Assembly (NCBI RefSeq): GCF_009846755.1
Contig: NZ_AQOR01000033.1
Coordinates: 1-44,921 of the forward strand
Direction of reading: 5' to 3'
Source: Alcanivorax sp. S71-1-4
Lineage (GTDB): Bacteria > Pseudomonadota > Gammaproteobacteria > Pseudomonadales > Alcanivoracaceae
DNA length: 44,921 nucleotides
Numbering within the stretch: the stretch's first letter is position 1; each line of letters starts with the position of its first letter. This document shows positions 1 through 9,105 of this stretch, piece by piece. The notes below the pieces were generated by a model. It was not told where the DNA came from. It saw only the letters and a list, made by a program, of their open reading frames with translations, and ran no database searches. A program made the position numbers and the translations under genes.

Positions 1-18
1 TCGCTCTACCCACCCTAC
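1..18. repeat. Right end of a dispersed palindromic repeat (partial copy)
   Basis: The first 18 bases match the right terminus (CTCTACCCACCCTAC) of the palindromic elements at 2119, 14736 and 19140. Only the edge is visible. The preceding bases TCG resemble the copy at 2119 more than the other two. Confidence 0.75.
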
Positions 19-39
19 CGTCGATATAAATAGACGGAT

Positions 40-432
40 TCAGCGACGCTGAACCTGCCCGCGATAGACCAGCGTCACGCCGGTGCGCGCGGCACTCTCG
101 ACACTGGAGGCTGCCGGCTCCGGTGTTTGCGCCTTCGGCGCATCCGGAATCACCTGGCCACGATAACGCCGCTGCCCGGCAGGCGCAGCGGGTGCACTGA
201 CCAGCTCATCCGGCCCCTCCAGATCGATCAGCGCCAGCCGCAACTCCGCGTACACCCGTTGCAGCGCCTGATTGCGTGAACGGCCGGCAAACTGCGCCAG
301 CATTTCACGCAGTGTGTCGTCTGTCAGATGCAATTTTTCCCCGAACTCCGACTGGATCAGACGGCGGCACTGGTTCACCAACCGCAGAATGCGGTACTGC
401 ATCAGCCAGTTACTGTCTGAGACGGCTTCCAT
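40..432 (-). CDS. Hypothetical protein with two YRGQV motifs
   Basis: A 130-residue cytoplasmic protein of unknown function. I start it at the ATG at 432, which has a G-rich ribosome site (GGGGG) just upstream; a longer frame reaches 519 but its extra residues look non-coding. Residues 1 to about 75 are predicted helical and charged (LRLVNQCRRLIQSEFGEKL and following). After an Ala/Pro-rich linker come two copies of the motif YRGQV, one near residue 94 and one seven residues from the C-terminus. The motif recalls the YRG element of DUF4278 proteins, but that is only a resemblance. It ends 22 bases from a dispersed repeat. No role can be assigned. Confidence 0.6.
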   Translation of the reverse strand: MEAVSDSNWLMQYRILRLVNQCRRLIQSEFGEKLHLTDDTLREMLAQFAGRSRNQALQRVYAELRLALIDLEGPDELVSAPAAPAGQRRYRGQVIPDAPKAQTPEPAASSVESAARTGVTLVYRGQVQRR

Positions 433-612
433 AACGACCCCCACGTCGACGGTGGGCCCATACTGCACAGGCCCGTGTGAACAGCCACGCAGTTTCCGTG
501 CCAGAGTGCACAAAAACATGACCGCTCGGTATTAGCAGGGGTGCATTGTAGAACCGGGGACCAGGAAACGAACCTTCATTGTGCAACACAAGATGTCATG
601 CACCATCCTGGA

Positions 613-1452
613 TCACGCGTCGGGCAATCGGATCTCGTGCGGTGACAGGGTGATCAGCCGCTGCCGGTAGAGCATGCCGATCGCCTGGCGAAACGCATTC
701 TTGCTCAGCCCGGTAGCCGCCCGGATGGCCTCCGGGCTGCTCTTGTCGCCCAGCGGCATGACACCACCAGCCTGTTGCAGCCGCGCCAGCACATCCGCCG
801 CCGCGCCTTCCAGGCGCACCATGCCGACCGGCGTCAGCGAGAGGTCAAGCCGGCCATCCTCGCGCACGCGGCGCACATAGCCGGTTACCCGTTCCCCCAG
901 CCGCAGCGGACGCGGCAGGTCACTGCTGTAGAGCAGGCCCCAGAACCGATGATTGACCACCGCCTTGAATCCCAGCGCGGTGCGGTCCGCCATCACCAGC
1001 GTCACCTCATCGCCGGCACGCAGGTCTTCCGCTTCGTCGCGGATAAAATCATCCAGCCGGGTCGAGGCGGCCACACGGCCGCGCGCATCGCGGAACACCA
1101 TGGCCAGCACGTGCTTGCCGGCTTCCGGTGGGAACCGCTGCTCGCCGTGGGGCAACAGCAGGTCCTTGGGCATGCCCCAGTCAAGAAAGGCCCCCACGGG
1201 CGACAGGCTCACCACACGCAGCCAGCCCACCTCGCCCACCTGTGCCAGCGGCGCGCGCGGTGTGGCCACCAGGCGGCCATCGGCATCGACAAAAATGAAC
1301 AGCGACAGGGTATCGCCGACATGGCAATCCGCCGGCGTATGTTGCGGCAGGATCAGGATCTCGCCGTCATCACCGCCGTCCACATAAAAGCCGGCGCGGC
1401 CACGCCGCACCACGGTCAGATCATTGAAACGCCCGGTAGCGACCGTTGTCAT
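613..1452 (-). CDS. cvfB: CvfB/YitL-like S1-domain RNA-binding protein
   Basis: A 279-residue protein whose order of parts matches the CvfB (conserved virulence factor B, YitL) family: tandem S1-like OB folds over roughly residues 1-210, then a C-terminal winged helix (about 225-279, with KSSPEAIRAATGLSKNAFRQ). Visible S1-type strands include FYVDGGDDGEILILP, GAFLDWGMPKDLLLP and GYVRRVREDGRLDLSL. Family members bind RNA and affect gene expression; the exact target is unknown here. It lies 4 bases downstream of the DUF2058-like gene on the same strand, so the two are probably cotranscribed. Length is normal for the family (about 280). Confidence 0.85.
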   Translation of the reverse strand: MTTVATGRFNDLTVVRRGRAGFYVDGGDDGEILILPQHTPADCHVGDTLSLFIFVDADGRLVATPRAPLAQVGEVGWLRVVSLSPVGAFLDWGMPKDLLLPHGEQRFPPEAGKHVLAMVFRDARGRVAASTRLDDFIRDEAEDLRAGDEVTLVMADRTALGFKAVVNHRFWGLLYSSDLPRPLRLGERVTGYVRRVREDGRLDLSLTPVGMVRLEGAAADVLARLQQAGGVMPLGDKSSPEAIRAATGLSKNAFRQAIGMLYRQRLITLSPHEIRLPDA

Positions 1453-1456
1453 CGGG

Positions 1457-1990
1457 TTACCACATCAGATCGTCAGGGATCGGATAATCCGCGTAGGGGT
1501 CATCCTCGGCAGCCACGCTGGTGTCGCGCGAGTGCAGGACCACCACGGCTTCCGGCAGCCGTGCCTGGATTTTCTGCGCCACCACCGCCGGGACCACTTC
1601 ATAGCCGTTCTCCAGCCGCACCACGGCCAACTGGCCACGGGCAAGCTGGTCCACCATCGGCGCCAGCACGTAGATTTTCTGGATTTTCTTCTGGTCGGTG
1701 AACTGGTACGGCGCATCACCTTTGGCACGGTCCACACGATGCTCGCTGACCAGTTGACGCACCTGCGCCACCAGCGCGCGCTGCCGCGCCTCATCCTCAC
1801 GCTGCTGGTTGAGCTGGCGCGACCGCTCAGCCTGTTCCGCCTGCTGCTGACGCACGCGGGCGGCGGCATCCTCCACCGACTCACCCTGCTCGCGGCGTTT
1901 GTTTTCCTGGCGTTTCTGATGGTCGGCCTGGCGCGCCCGCTTCTTGTCGACGAGCCCGGCCTTGAGCAACTGGTCCTTGAGGGAAGCCAT
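1457..1990 (-). CDS. DUF2058 family protein (YaiL-like)
   Basis: A 177-residue protein of the DUF2058/YaiL family, sometimes called nucleoprotein or polynucleotide-associated. The family start MASLKDQLLKAGLVDKK sets the ATG at 1990; a longer in-frame extension to 2137 would run into repeat-flanking DNA and is rejected. Residues 1-90 are a highly charged, Lys/Arg/Glu/Gln-rich predicted coiled coil. The C-terminal half has the family's conserved stretch YQFTDQKKIQKIYVLAPMVD, then RGQLAVVRLENGYEVVPA. It ends 4 bases before the cvfB-like gene. The function of the family is not established. Confidence 0.85.
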   Translation of the reverse strand: MASLKDQLLKAGLVDKKRARQADHQKRQENKRREQGESVEDAAARVRQQQAEQAERSRQLNQQREDEARQRALVAQVRQLVSEHRVDRAKGDAPYQFTDQKKIQKIYVLAPMVDQLARGQLAVVRLENGYEVVPAVVAQKIQARLPEAVVVLHSRDTSVAAEDDPYADYPIPDDLMW

Positions 1991-2118
1991 GGGATCTATC
2001 CAGCACTGTTTGCGATGCCGGTATTCTGGGCGACCCGGCCGCCAAGTGCCAGCGCCACACCGCCAGCCTGCGTGCACAGCCTCCCCCCGGGTGGCGGCGC
2101 GGAGGGGGCGTACCCGCC

Positions 2119-2287
2119 GTAGGGTGGGTAGAGCCAAAGGCGAAACCCACCGGGTCCATGCCCGTTAATCACTCCCGCAAAACCATCGAAATCACCCGGC
2201 TTGGGAGGCCAGGTAGTTTCGATGATTCTGTGCGAGCAGTGTGCGGCATGGACCCGGTGGGTTTCGCATTCGCTCTACCCACCCTAC
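2119..2287. repeat. Dispersed palindromic (MITE/REP-like) element, copy 1, 169 bp
   Basis: Begins GTAGGGTGGGTAGAGC and ends with the inverse CTCTACCCACCCTAC. The arms continue inward: GAAACCCACC faces GGTGGGTTTC, GGGTCCATGC faces GCATGGACCC, and CCATCGAAA faces TTTCGATG. So nearly the whole element can fold into one long hairpin. It is closely similar to the 169-bp copy at 19140 and shares its ends with the 212-bp copy at 14736. Each copy is bordered by TA. It carries no credible gene. Confidence 0.9.
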
Positions 2288-2295
2288 TGGCCGCG

Positions 2296-3162
2296 TCACA
2301 TTGCGGCCAGGGCCTCTTCGGGCGGGGCATACCAGTAGGAACTGTTGACCGGCGTCGAGAACTGGGTCAGGCGATCCTGCACCTTGTCGTCATTCAGGGC
2401 GAACATGCGGCGCAGCAGATAGTCGAGCCGCGACTGTTCACAGCAGAACGCGACAAAATAGCTACCGTGTTCAAGGGTGCCACCGTAGGGGACGCTGCGA
2501 CGCCAGATTTTCTGTGGCACGCCGTCGCGGTCGACATCGGTGCGGCCGACGTGGGAATCGTTCGGCATGCGCTCTTCGTCAAATTCCACCGCGTCGGCCT
2601 TGGTGCGACCGAAGACATTTTCCTGCTCACTGACCGGCAATTGTTCAAACGCCGCCAGGTTGTGCACCCATTTCTGCGTCAGCACAAAGCTGCCACCGGC
2701 ACCCGGCTGTCCGTCCGGCACCAGCGCCGCCAGCCTGGCCTTGTCACCCACCGGGTTGCCGATACCGTCGACAAAGCCGGTCAGGTCACGCAGATCGTGG
2801 TACACGAACGCATCGATTTCCAGTTGCTGCCGGAACGCCTGGCTCACGGTCAGATGCGCAGCACGGGCCACATCGAAGGCATGGCTGCGGTCGGCGGCCT
2901 GCACCCACACCAGCAGATCGGCCTGTGTCGCCGGCACGCGCCCATCCAGCGAGAACGCCTCGAAATCCACCTGCCCATCCAGCTGGCGCCACAGCGCCGG
3001 CCCGAAGGCCACCGTGATCACGGCGTTGTCCTGGTATTGCGCACGCAGCGTCAACAGCGCCTTGACGGTCTGCCTGGCCTTGTCACTGTCTTCCATGAGG
3101 TATTCGAGAAACACCTGGTCACGAAAACGCTTGTCAAAAATCCCCGGCTGGAAACTGCTCAC
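2296..3162 (-). CDS. DyP-type heme peroxidase
   Basis: Dye-decolourising peroxidase, a heme enzyme that oxidises bulky substrates with H2O2. The 288-residue protein has the family's GxxDG motif (GFVDGIGNP, catalytic Asp about 132), the proximal heme ligand His about 204 (NDSHVGRTD) and a distal Arg near 221-222 (RRSVPYG). It has no signal peptide or Tat motif, so it is probably cytoplasmic. I chose the GTG at 3162 (VSSFQPGIFD) because GGGGGAG lies 8 bases upstream; an in-frame ATG at 3204 would add 14 unlikely residues. It is 90 bases downstream of the carboxylase gene, in the place usually held by allophanate hydrolase. Read-through from that operon is possible. The physiological substrate is unknown. 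Confidence 0.9.
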   Translation of the reverse strand: MSSFQPGIFDKRFRDQVFLEYLMEDSDKARQTVKALLTLRAQYQDNAVITVAFGPALWRQLDGQVDFEAFSLDGRVPATQADLLVWVQAADRSHAFDVARAAHLTVSQAFRQQLEIDAFVYHDLRDLTGFVDGIGNPVGDKARLAALVPDGQPGAGGSFVLTQKWVHNLAAFEQLPVSEQENVFGRTKADAVEFDEERMPNDSHVGRTDVDRDGVPQKIWRRSVPYGGTLEHGSYFVAFCCEQSRLDYLLRRMFALNDDKVQDRLTQFSTPVNSSYWYAPPEEALAAM

Positions 3163-3236
3163 CCGTCGTGCTCCCCCTGATCTGGACGGCGACAACAATA
3201 GCAACGGCGGGCAGGCATCGCCAGCCTCAACAGCAG

Positions 3237-3252
3237 GGGCACGGCAGTGCCC
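3237..3252 (-). terminator. Hairpin directly after the carboxylase stop codon
   Basis: A perfect 6-bp stem, GGGCAC/GTGCCC with a 4-base loop, starts right after the TAA of the carboxylase gene. No T run follows, so termination would be weak or partial. Confidence 0.35.
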
Positions 3253-6200
3253 TTACCCCTCCTCTCCGGCCAGCACGAGCATCGCCTGCCCCGGTGTCAC
3301 CGGCGCCCCCGGCGACACCAGTACCCGGCGGACACGGCCGGCCACCGGCGCGGAAACCGGAATTTCCATCTTCATGGATTCAATCACGGCGACAGTCTCA
3401 CCCGCACACACCGTCGCGCCTTCGTCGACGGTCACCTGCCAGATACTGCCGGGCACATGACTGTCGATGGTGCGCTCGCCCTCCGCCAGCACCAACGCAT
3501 CCTCCGGCGCGATCTCCGGCTCGCCGGGGCTGACCACATCTTGCCCCGCCTCGGCCCAGCGCTGCCGTTCTTCTGCAAACGCCTGGCGCTGATGGCTGCG
3601 GAAAGACTCGATCTGCGCCGCGTTGTCGGCCAGGAAGCGGTTGTAGTCGCGCAGGCTGAAGGTATCTTCCTCGATCTTCAGGCCGGCACGGCCACGGGGA
3701 AAATCCTCGCGCAGTTGCATCAGCTCGTCATGACTGACCTCGTAGAAGCGCAACTGGTCGAAAAAGCGCAACAGCCACGGCTGGTCCTGCTGGAATTCGG
3801 CCGTTTGCTTCCAGGTATTCCACATCTGCACCGTGCGGCCCACAAACTGATAACCGCCCGGCCCTTCCATGCCGTACACGCACAGATAGGCGCCGCCGAT
3901 GCCGACCGCGTTCTCCGGTGTCCAGGTGCGGGCCGGGTTGTATTTTGTTGTGACCAGGCGATGACGCGGGTCCAGCGGCGTGGCCACCGGCGCGCCCAGA
4001 TACACGTCACCCAGCCCCATGACCAGATAGCTGGCGTCGAATACCGTGCGTTTCACCGCGTCGATGTCCGCCAGCCCATTGATGCGGCGAATGAACTCCA
4101 GGTTGCTCGGACACCAGGGCGCGTCCTGGCGTACCGACTGCATGTATTTCTCAATCGCCAGCCGACATTGCTCGTCATCCCATGACAACGGCAGGTGCAC
4201 GATGCGTGTCGGGACTGTCATGTCATCAATGTTGCCCAGGGCATGCTCGGCCTCACACAGGGCATCCAGCAGTGTGTCCCGTGGCAGGTGCAGGTTGTCG
4301 TAATTCACCTGCAGGGAGCGGATACCGGGCGTCAGTTGCAGTACCCCCGGCAGTCGTGCCTGTTCCAGCCACTGCATCAGCGCGTGCACGCGGAAACGCA
4401 GGTTCAGGTCGAGCACCTGTTCGCCGTATTCCACCAGAATGTTGTCGTCACCGGAGACGCGGTAGACCACACCCACCGGGTGTTCCTGCACGCTCAGTGT
4501 GCGCAGCACCGGCGTGACCGGCCTGACAGCCTGGATCATCGGCGCTGTCACCGGCGACAGTGTTTCCACCTGCTGCCGTTGCAGGCGTTCGAGCTGTTCG
4601 GCGTCCTGTTGCGACACCGGCACGAAACGTACCGTGTCACCGGGCCGCAATTGCCCCATCTGCCACAGGTCAGCGCGAATGATGGTCACAGGGCAGACAA
4701 ACCCGCCCAGGCTGGGGCCGTCCGGCCCGAGGATCACCGGCATGTCGCCGGTAAAATCCACCGCCCCGACGGCATAGGCGTTGTCGTGGATATTCGACGG
4801 ATGCAAACCCGCTTCACCGCCATCGGTGCGCGCCCACTGCGGCGTCGGGCCAATCAGGCGTACGCCGGTACGGCTGGAGTTGTAGTGCACGGCCCAGTCC
4901 GTGCCGAGCAGCATGTCGATGTCTTCCGGCGTAAAAAAATCGGGGGCTCCATGTGGACCGTATATGACGCGCAAGTTCCAATGATGCGTCAGCGCCGGAC
5001 GCAGCGCCTCCGGCAGGCAAGTGCGCGCCACGGCAGGGTTGTCCGCCCGGCAATGCAGCACGTCACCGGGGCGCAATGCGCGGCCGCCGTGGCCGCCAAA
5101 GCCGCCCAGCGTAAAGGTGCTGGCACTGCCCAGATAATCCGGCACATCCAGGCCGCCAGCCACGCACAAGTAGGTGCGGCTGCCGGCGCCCTGGACGGCG
5201 CCGAGTGTCAGCACAGCGCCGGCAGGCACTTGCAGCACTTGCCAGTTGGCGACGGTTTCACCGTCGATCGCCGCCTGCATGTCGGCGCCGGCAAGCACGA
5301 TGCTCGCTGGCTGGCGGAACTTGAGCGTGGCGCCGGTCATGGTCATTTCCAGCCCCGGCGCGCCCGGTGCGTTGCCGAGCAGCGCATTGCCCAGCCGCAG
5401 CGCCATGTCGTCGAACGGGCCGGACGGCGGCACACCGATATTCCAGTAGCCCACGCGGCCAGGCCAGTCCTGTACCGTGCTCTGGGTGCCGGCGTCCAGC
5501 ACTTCGATGCCTCGCGCGGCGAAGGCAAAATCGTTCAGGTACGCCGTGTTCTGCCGGCCTTCGGCAAATACTGCATCGTTGAGGATGGCCCCCAGATAAA
5601 CCCGGTTGGTTTCCAGGCCGGTCAGCACCGTCTGTTGCAACGCCTCCCCCAGGGCCCGGCGGGCACTGTCACGGTCAGCCCGATGTACGATCACCTTCGC
5701 CAGCATCGGGTCGTACAGGGCCGGCACCTCGGTGCCGGATTCCACCCAGGTGTCGCAACGCACACCCGGTGGCCACTGCACGGCGGTGAGACGTCCGGCA
5801 CTGGGCTGAAACCCCCGCGCCGGATCCTCGGCATAGACGCGCACCTGGATCGCATGCCCTTGCGGTGCGTGCTGATAGCGCTGCAGGAAATCCCGCTCCC
5901 CGGCCGCCAGCCGGATCATCCAGCCGACCAGATCAACGCCGGTGATTTCCTCGGTGACACCGTGTTCCACCTGCAGGCGCGTGTTCACTTCCAGAAAATA
6001 AAACGCCTGCTGCCGGTCGTCGTAGATAAATTCCACCGTGCCGGCAGAGCGATAACCGATGCTTTCGCCAAGCCGCACGGCGGTGGCCATCATTGCCTCG
6101 CGCAATGCTTGCGGCAGGTTTGGCGCCGGCGCTTCCTCCACCACTTTCTGGTTGCGGCGTTGCAGAGAACAGTCGCGTTCGCCGAGCGCCACGACATGAC

Positions 6201-6852
6201 CGGCGCCATCACCGAAGATCTGAACCTCGATATGCCGGGCGTGCTGCACGAATTTTTCCAGGAACAGGCCGTCGTTGCTGAAGTTGTTGCGGCTCAACCG
6301 CTGCACCGACGCGAACGCCTCGGACAGCTGCGCGGCATCGAAGCAACGCTGCATGCCGATGCCGCCGCCCCCGGCGGTGCTCTTGAGCATCACCGGATAA
6401 CCGATACGTTCGGCTTCGACGAGCGCTGCGTCCACATCGGCCAGCAAACCCGAGCCGGGCAGCAACGGCACCGCACTCTTTTCCGCCAGTGCACGGGCGG
6501 TGTGCTTGAGGCCAAAGGCTTCAATCTGATCCGGTGCCGGGCCGATAAACACAATGCCGGCGGCTTCACAGGCCGCAGCAAAAGTCAGGTTTTCGCTGAG
6601 AAAGCCGTAGCCGGGATGAATCGCCTCGGCGCCGCTGTCGCGGGCCGCCGCCATCACCTTGTCGATATTCAGATAGGTGTCGCTGGCGCTGCCCTCGCCC
6701 AGGCAGATGGCTTCGTCCGCCTGCTGGACATGCAACGACCCGGCATCGGCGCGTGCGTACAGGGCCACCGACGGAATACCCATGGCTTTGAGGGTGCGGA
6801 TAATGCGGCAGGCTATGGCACCGCGGTTGGCAATCAGCACTTTACTGAACAT
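3253..6852 (-). CDS. Biotin-dependent guanidine carboxylase (commonly annotated urea carboxylase)
   Basis: ATP- and biotin-dependent carboxylase of about 1,199 residues. Domains in order: biotin carboxylase (1 to about 450, starting MFSKVLIANRGAIACRI, with the ATP-grasp loop KSTAGGGGIGMQ), KipA/AHS2-like part (from about 460, STVQDWPGRVGYWN), KipI/AHS1-like part (from about 800), and a C-terminal biotinyl domain with biotin-lysine motif ESMKM (Lys about 1161). The upstream guanidine-I riboswitch and the two DUF1989 neighbours point to guanidine as substrate, giving carboxyguanidine. In the carboxyltransferase part it reads GGYQFVGRTVQMWN, where I recall true urea carboxylases having Asp in place of the final Asn (about 1012). 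Start: ATG 6852 preferred over GTG 6858. It is the last gene of the operon; no allophanate hydrolase follows or is fused. Confidence 0.9.
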   Translation of the reverse strand: MFSKVLIANRGAIACRIIRTLKAMGIPSVALYARADAGSLHVQQADEAICLGEGSASDTYLNIDKVMAAARDSGAEAIHPGYGFLSENLTFAAACEAAGIVFIGPAPDQIEAFGLKHTARALAEKSAVPLLPGSGLLADVDAALVEAERIGYPVMLKSTAGGGGIGMQRCFDAAQLSEAFASVQRLSRNNFSNDGLFLEKFVQHARHIEVQIFGDGAGHVVALGERDCSLQRRNQKVVEEAPAPNLPQALREAMMATAVRLGESIGYRSAGTVEFIYDDRQQAFYFLEVNTRLQVEHGVTEEITGVDLVGWMIRLAAGERDFLQRYQHAPQGHAIQVRVYAEDPARGFQPSAGRLTAVQWPPGVRCDTWVESGTEVPALYDPMLAKVIVHRADRDSARRALGEALQQTVLTGLETNRVYLGAILNDAVFAEGRQNTAYLNDFAFAARGIEVLDAGTQSTVQDWPGRVGYWNIGVPPSGPFDDMALRLGNALLGNAPGAPGLEMTMTGATLKFRQPASIVLAGADMQAAIDGETVANWQVLQVPAGAVLTLGAVQGAGSRTYLCVAGGLDVPDYLGSASTFTLGGFGGHGGRALRPGDVLHCRADNPAVARTCLPEALRPALTHHWNLRVIYGPHGAPDFFTPEDIDMLLGTDWAVHYNSSRTGVRLIGPTPQWARTDGGEAGLHPSNIHDNAYAVGAVDFTGDMPVILGPDGPSLGGFVCPVTIIRADLWQMGQLRPGDTVRFVPVSQQDAEQLERLQRQQVETLSPVTAPMIQAVRPVTPVLRTLSVQEHPVGVVYRVSGDDNILVEYGEQVLDLNLRFRVHALMQWLEQARLPGVLQLTPGIRSLQVNYDNLHLPRDTLLDALCEAEHALGNIDDMTVPTRIVHLPLSWDDEQCRLAIEKYMQSVRQDAPWCPSNLEFIRRINGLADIDAVKRTVFDASYLVMGLGDVYLGAPVATPLDPRHRLVTTKYNPARTWTPENAVGIGGAYLCVYGMEGPGGYQFVGRTVQMWNTWKQTAEFQQDQPWLLRFFDQLRFYEVSHDELMQLREDFPRGRAGLKIEEDTFSLRDYNRFLADNAAQIESFRSHQRQAFAEERQRWAEAGQDVVSPGEPEIAPEDALVLAEGERTIDSHVPGSIWQVTVDEGATVCAGETVAVIESMKMEIPVSAPVAGRVRRVLVSPGAPVTPGQAMLVLAGEEG

Positions 6853-6932
6853 GGTCACTGTCCCGTGACGGGCGCAGGTCGTCCTGCGGTGGTTCCGGCA
6901 CGCCGGGCCGTCCCGGCGGCGTTCGTTCTGTG

Positions 6933-7577
6933 TTATTCCGCGGCCCAGACCAGCATTTCGATCGGGGTCGGGTTGTAGGCGTTGCAGGGGTTGTTCAACT
7001 GCGGGCAGTTGGACACCAGCACCAGCACGTCCATCAGCGCGCGCAACTCAACGTATTTGCCGGCACCGCTGATGCCATCGGCGAACGTGAGACCGCCCTC
7101 GGGTGTCACCGGGACGTTCATGAAGAAGTTGATGTTGTGGGTGATGTCGCGCTTGCTCAGGCCGTATTGCGGGTGCTCGCTCACGGCCAGCAGGTAGCTG
7201 TCGCGGCACGCGTGCATGCCTTTCTTTTCCCGCGCGTAGCGCACCGTGTTGCTTTCGGTGGCGCAGGCGCCGCCGAGCGTGTCGTGCCGCCCGCAGGTGT
7301 CGGCAATGATCTCCAGCATCGGGTTGGCCTGGGACGACAGCAGGCGGGTGCCGGTGCCCAGGTACAGGTTCTGCTGGGCCTGGATGGTGTTCATGGCGCT
7401 GTAGTGTTCTGCCGGGTCACGGGCGTTGAAAAACAGCGTGTCCGCCGCCTGGTTGCCTTCCAGATCATGGATGCGCAGCACTTCGCCGCATGTCACTTCA
7501 TACAGCCAGTAATCACCAGCGCCAACCACCTCGCGGTAGCGGGCCTGTGTCGGGTCGCGATGGCTTTCACGCAGCAT
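6933..7577 (-). CDS. DUF1989 protein, probable carboxyguanidine deiminase subunit (UAAP2/CgdB-like)
   Basis: A 214-residue DUF1989 protein of the type called urea-carboxylase-associated protein 2. With its partner it is known from guanidine-degrading bacteria as a carboxyguanidine deiminase, converting carboxyguanidine to allophanate and ammonia. Conserved stretches seen: [45 protein letters not shown] and [17 protein letters not shown]. The ATG at 7577 overlaps the TGA of the upstream DUF1989 gene (TGATG), implying translational coupling and equal output of the two subunits; an upstream in-frame start at 7598 would overlap by 22 bases. The role rests on family knowledge and context. Confidence 0.85.
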   Translation of the reverse strand: MLRESHRDPTQARYREVVGAGDYWLYEVTCGEVLRIHDLEGNQAADTLFFNARDPAEHYSAMNTIQAQQNLYLGTGTRLLSSQANPMLEIIADTCGRHDTLGGACATESNTVRYAREKKGMHACRDSYLLAVSEHPQYGLSKRDITHNINFFMNVPVTPEGGLTFADGISGAGKYVELRALMDVLVLVSNCPQLNNPCNAYNPTPIEMLVWAAE

Positions 7578-8299
7578 CAGTGGTGTCCTCCGCAGCATTG
7601 ACCGGCGTACAGCGCGGTATTGATGAAGCCGCGACGGTTTTCGTCGCAGCCGGCATCCGCCAGCGGCGCGACGCCTTCCAGCAGTTCGAAACGCACCGGG
7701 CCGGCGGGGTACTCGGACGCCATGTCCAGCGGATGCGGGCAGGTGTGCAAGACCACCAGTGTGTCCATGTCAAACCGCAGTGAGATTGTCTCGCCCGCTT
7801 TCGAGGCACCGGCGACGTGCGTCAGGTTGCCGTCGGCATCAGGCGCCACTTTGCTGAACAGATTCAGGTTGGCAACGATGTCGCGCCGGTCGAGGCCGTA
7901 TTTGGCCAGCTCAATCAGGAAGCCGTCGCGGCCGTTACGGTGCATGCCGTTGCGGGCCGTCTGGTAGTCCAGCGCGCCCCAGCGCTCGGCCACCGTCTGT
8001 TTGTCACAGGTGCCACAGACGCTGTCGTGCCAGCCGAGGCTGTCCTCGACGATGGTGCAGAACACGCGCCCCATGTCGGAATACAGCGCGTGCCCTTTGC
8101 CCAGCAGAAAGGTGTGCTGGCATTTGAGCGTGTCGGGAATGTTCAGACGCTCCAGCAGGTTGTACGGGTTGAACAGCAGCATGCCGACATTGGCGCCGCC
8201 GCGTATATCGGTCAGCCGCAACGTGTGGCCACGCCCCACTTGCAGGGACCAGTGGCAGCCGGCGCCAAGGGTATCCTGATCCAGAATGGTTTCGCTCAT
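7577..8299 (-). CDS. DUF1989 protein, probable carboxyguanidine deiminase subunit (UAAP1/CgdA-like)
   Basis: A 240-residue DUF1989 protein (urea-carboxylase-associated protein 1 type), partner of the downstream 214-residue paralogue. Visible conserved parts: [50 protein letters not shown] and TCPHPLDM. Cys/His-rich spots (CGTC, CPHP, terminal CCGGHH) could bind a metal, but I cannot prove which residues are ligands. It starts at ATG 8299, overlapping the ATPase stop as TGATG. It sits between the transporter genes and the carboxylase, the usual order of the guanidine operon. Expected to be cytoplasmic. Confidence 0.85.
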   Translation of the reverse strand: MSETILDQDTLGAGCHWSLQVGRGHTLRLTDIRGGANVGMLLFNPYNLLERLNIPDTLKCQHTFLLGKGHALYSDMGRVFCTIVEDSLGWHDSVCGTCDKQTVAERWGALDYQTARNGMHRNGRDGFLIELAKYGLDRRDIVANLNLFSKVAPDADGNLTHVAGASKAGETISLRFDMDTLVVLHTCPHPLDMASEYPAGPVRFELLEGVAPLADAGCDENRRGFINTALYAGQCCGGHH

Positions 8300-9105
8300 C
8301 ACACCGCTCCCTTGACGGTTTTTTCAGACAGGAACTGGCCTGTGGCCTGCACCGAGCGGGTCACCCGGGAGAGGGTATCGGTGTCGCGCCGGCCGATCGG
8401 CAGGTCGAAGGTGATGGTGGCGCCATAGGCCCCCGGCACCTGCGGGTCCAGGCGCACCTTGTCGAATACCAGCAGGCGCGTGCCGAGGGAAAAACCTTCT
8501 TTCAGGTCATGCGTCACCATGAACACGGTGAGGTGATTTTCTTCCCACAAGCGCAACACCAGCTCGTGCATGTCGGCACGGATGCCGGGGTCCAGTGCAC
8601 CGAAGGGTTCATCCAGCAGCAACACGCGTGGCTTCATGATCAGCGCCTGGGCAATGGCCAGTCGCTGCTGCATGCCGCCGGAGAGTTCACTGGGGTATTT
8701 GTGCAGCACGTGTTGCAGCCCCACCTGCGTGAGGATGTGTTCCGCCGCTTCGCGAATGGCCTTGCGCCCGGCGCCCCAGGTGCGGCCGAGAAAACGGCTT
8801 TGCTGCAACTCCGGCCCGAGCATCACGTTGCGCAATACGGACAGGTGCGGGAACACCGAATAACGCTGGAACACGATACCGCGTTCCGGCCCCGGCTCGC
8901 GCGGCATCGGCTTGCCGTCCATCAGCAACTCGCCGCTGCTGGGTTGCTCGTCACCGAGCAACATGCGCAGGAACGTGGTCTTGCCGCAGCCGGAGGTGCC
9001 GACCAGCGTGCAGAACTCGCCGGCTTCCACATTCAGGTTGAGTTTTTCCAGCACCACGGTGTCGCCATAGCGCTTCCACAGTTGACGTACTTCGATCAGG
9101 CTCAT
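8299..9105 (-). CDS. ABC transporter ATPase, NitT/TauT type (guanidine uptake)
   Basis: Nucleotide-binding subunit of 268 residues, with Walker A GTSGCGKTT (about 38-46), signature LSGGMQQR, Walker B VLLLDEPFGALD and the switch His in VTHDLKEG. It belongs to the nitrate/taurine/sulfonate importer class. The start ATG at 9105 overlaps the permease stop (ATGA), and its own stop overlaps the next gene. The C-terminus (about 230-268) is longer than the core fold and contains FDLPIGRRDTDTLSRV. Operon position between permease and deiminase subunits, plus the upstream riboswitch, implies that it powers guanidine import together with the binding protein encoded at 12972. Confidence 0.9.
   Translation of the reverse strand: MSLIEVRQLWKRYGDTVVLEKLNLNVEAGEFCTLVGTSGCGKTTFLRMLLGDEQPSSGELLMDGKPMPREPGPERGIVFQRYSVFPHLSVLRNVMLGPELQQSRFLGRTWGAGRKAIREAAEHILTQVGLQHVLHKYPSELSGGMQQRLAIAQALIMKPRVLLLDEPFGALDPGIRADMHELVLRLWEENHLTVFMVTHDLKEGFSLGTRLLVFDKVRLDPQVPGAYGATITFDLPIGRRDTDTLSRVTRSVQATGQFLSEKTVKGAV

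Noticed and set aside
1881-2168. Short frames with MDPVGFAFGSTHPT-like peptides in the palindromic repeats
   Set aside because: The same peptide arises in several copies because the DNA repeats; there is no ribosome site and the frames run into unrelated flanks.
4195-6978. A 927-codon open frame on the plus strand opposite the carboxylase gene
   Set aside because: Its His/Arg/Gln/Pro-rich sequence has no domain and mirrors the codon pattern of the real gene on the other strand, a common effect at high GC.
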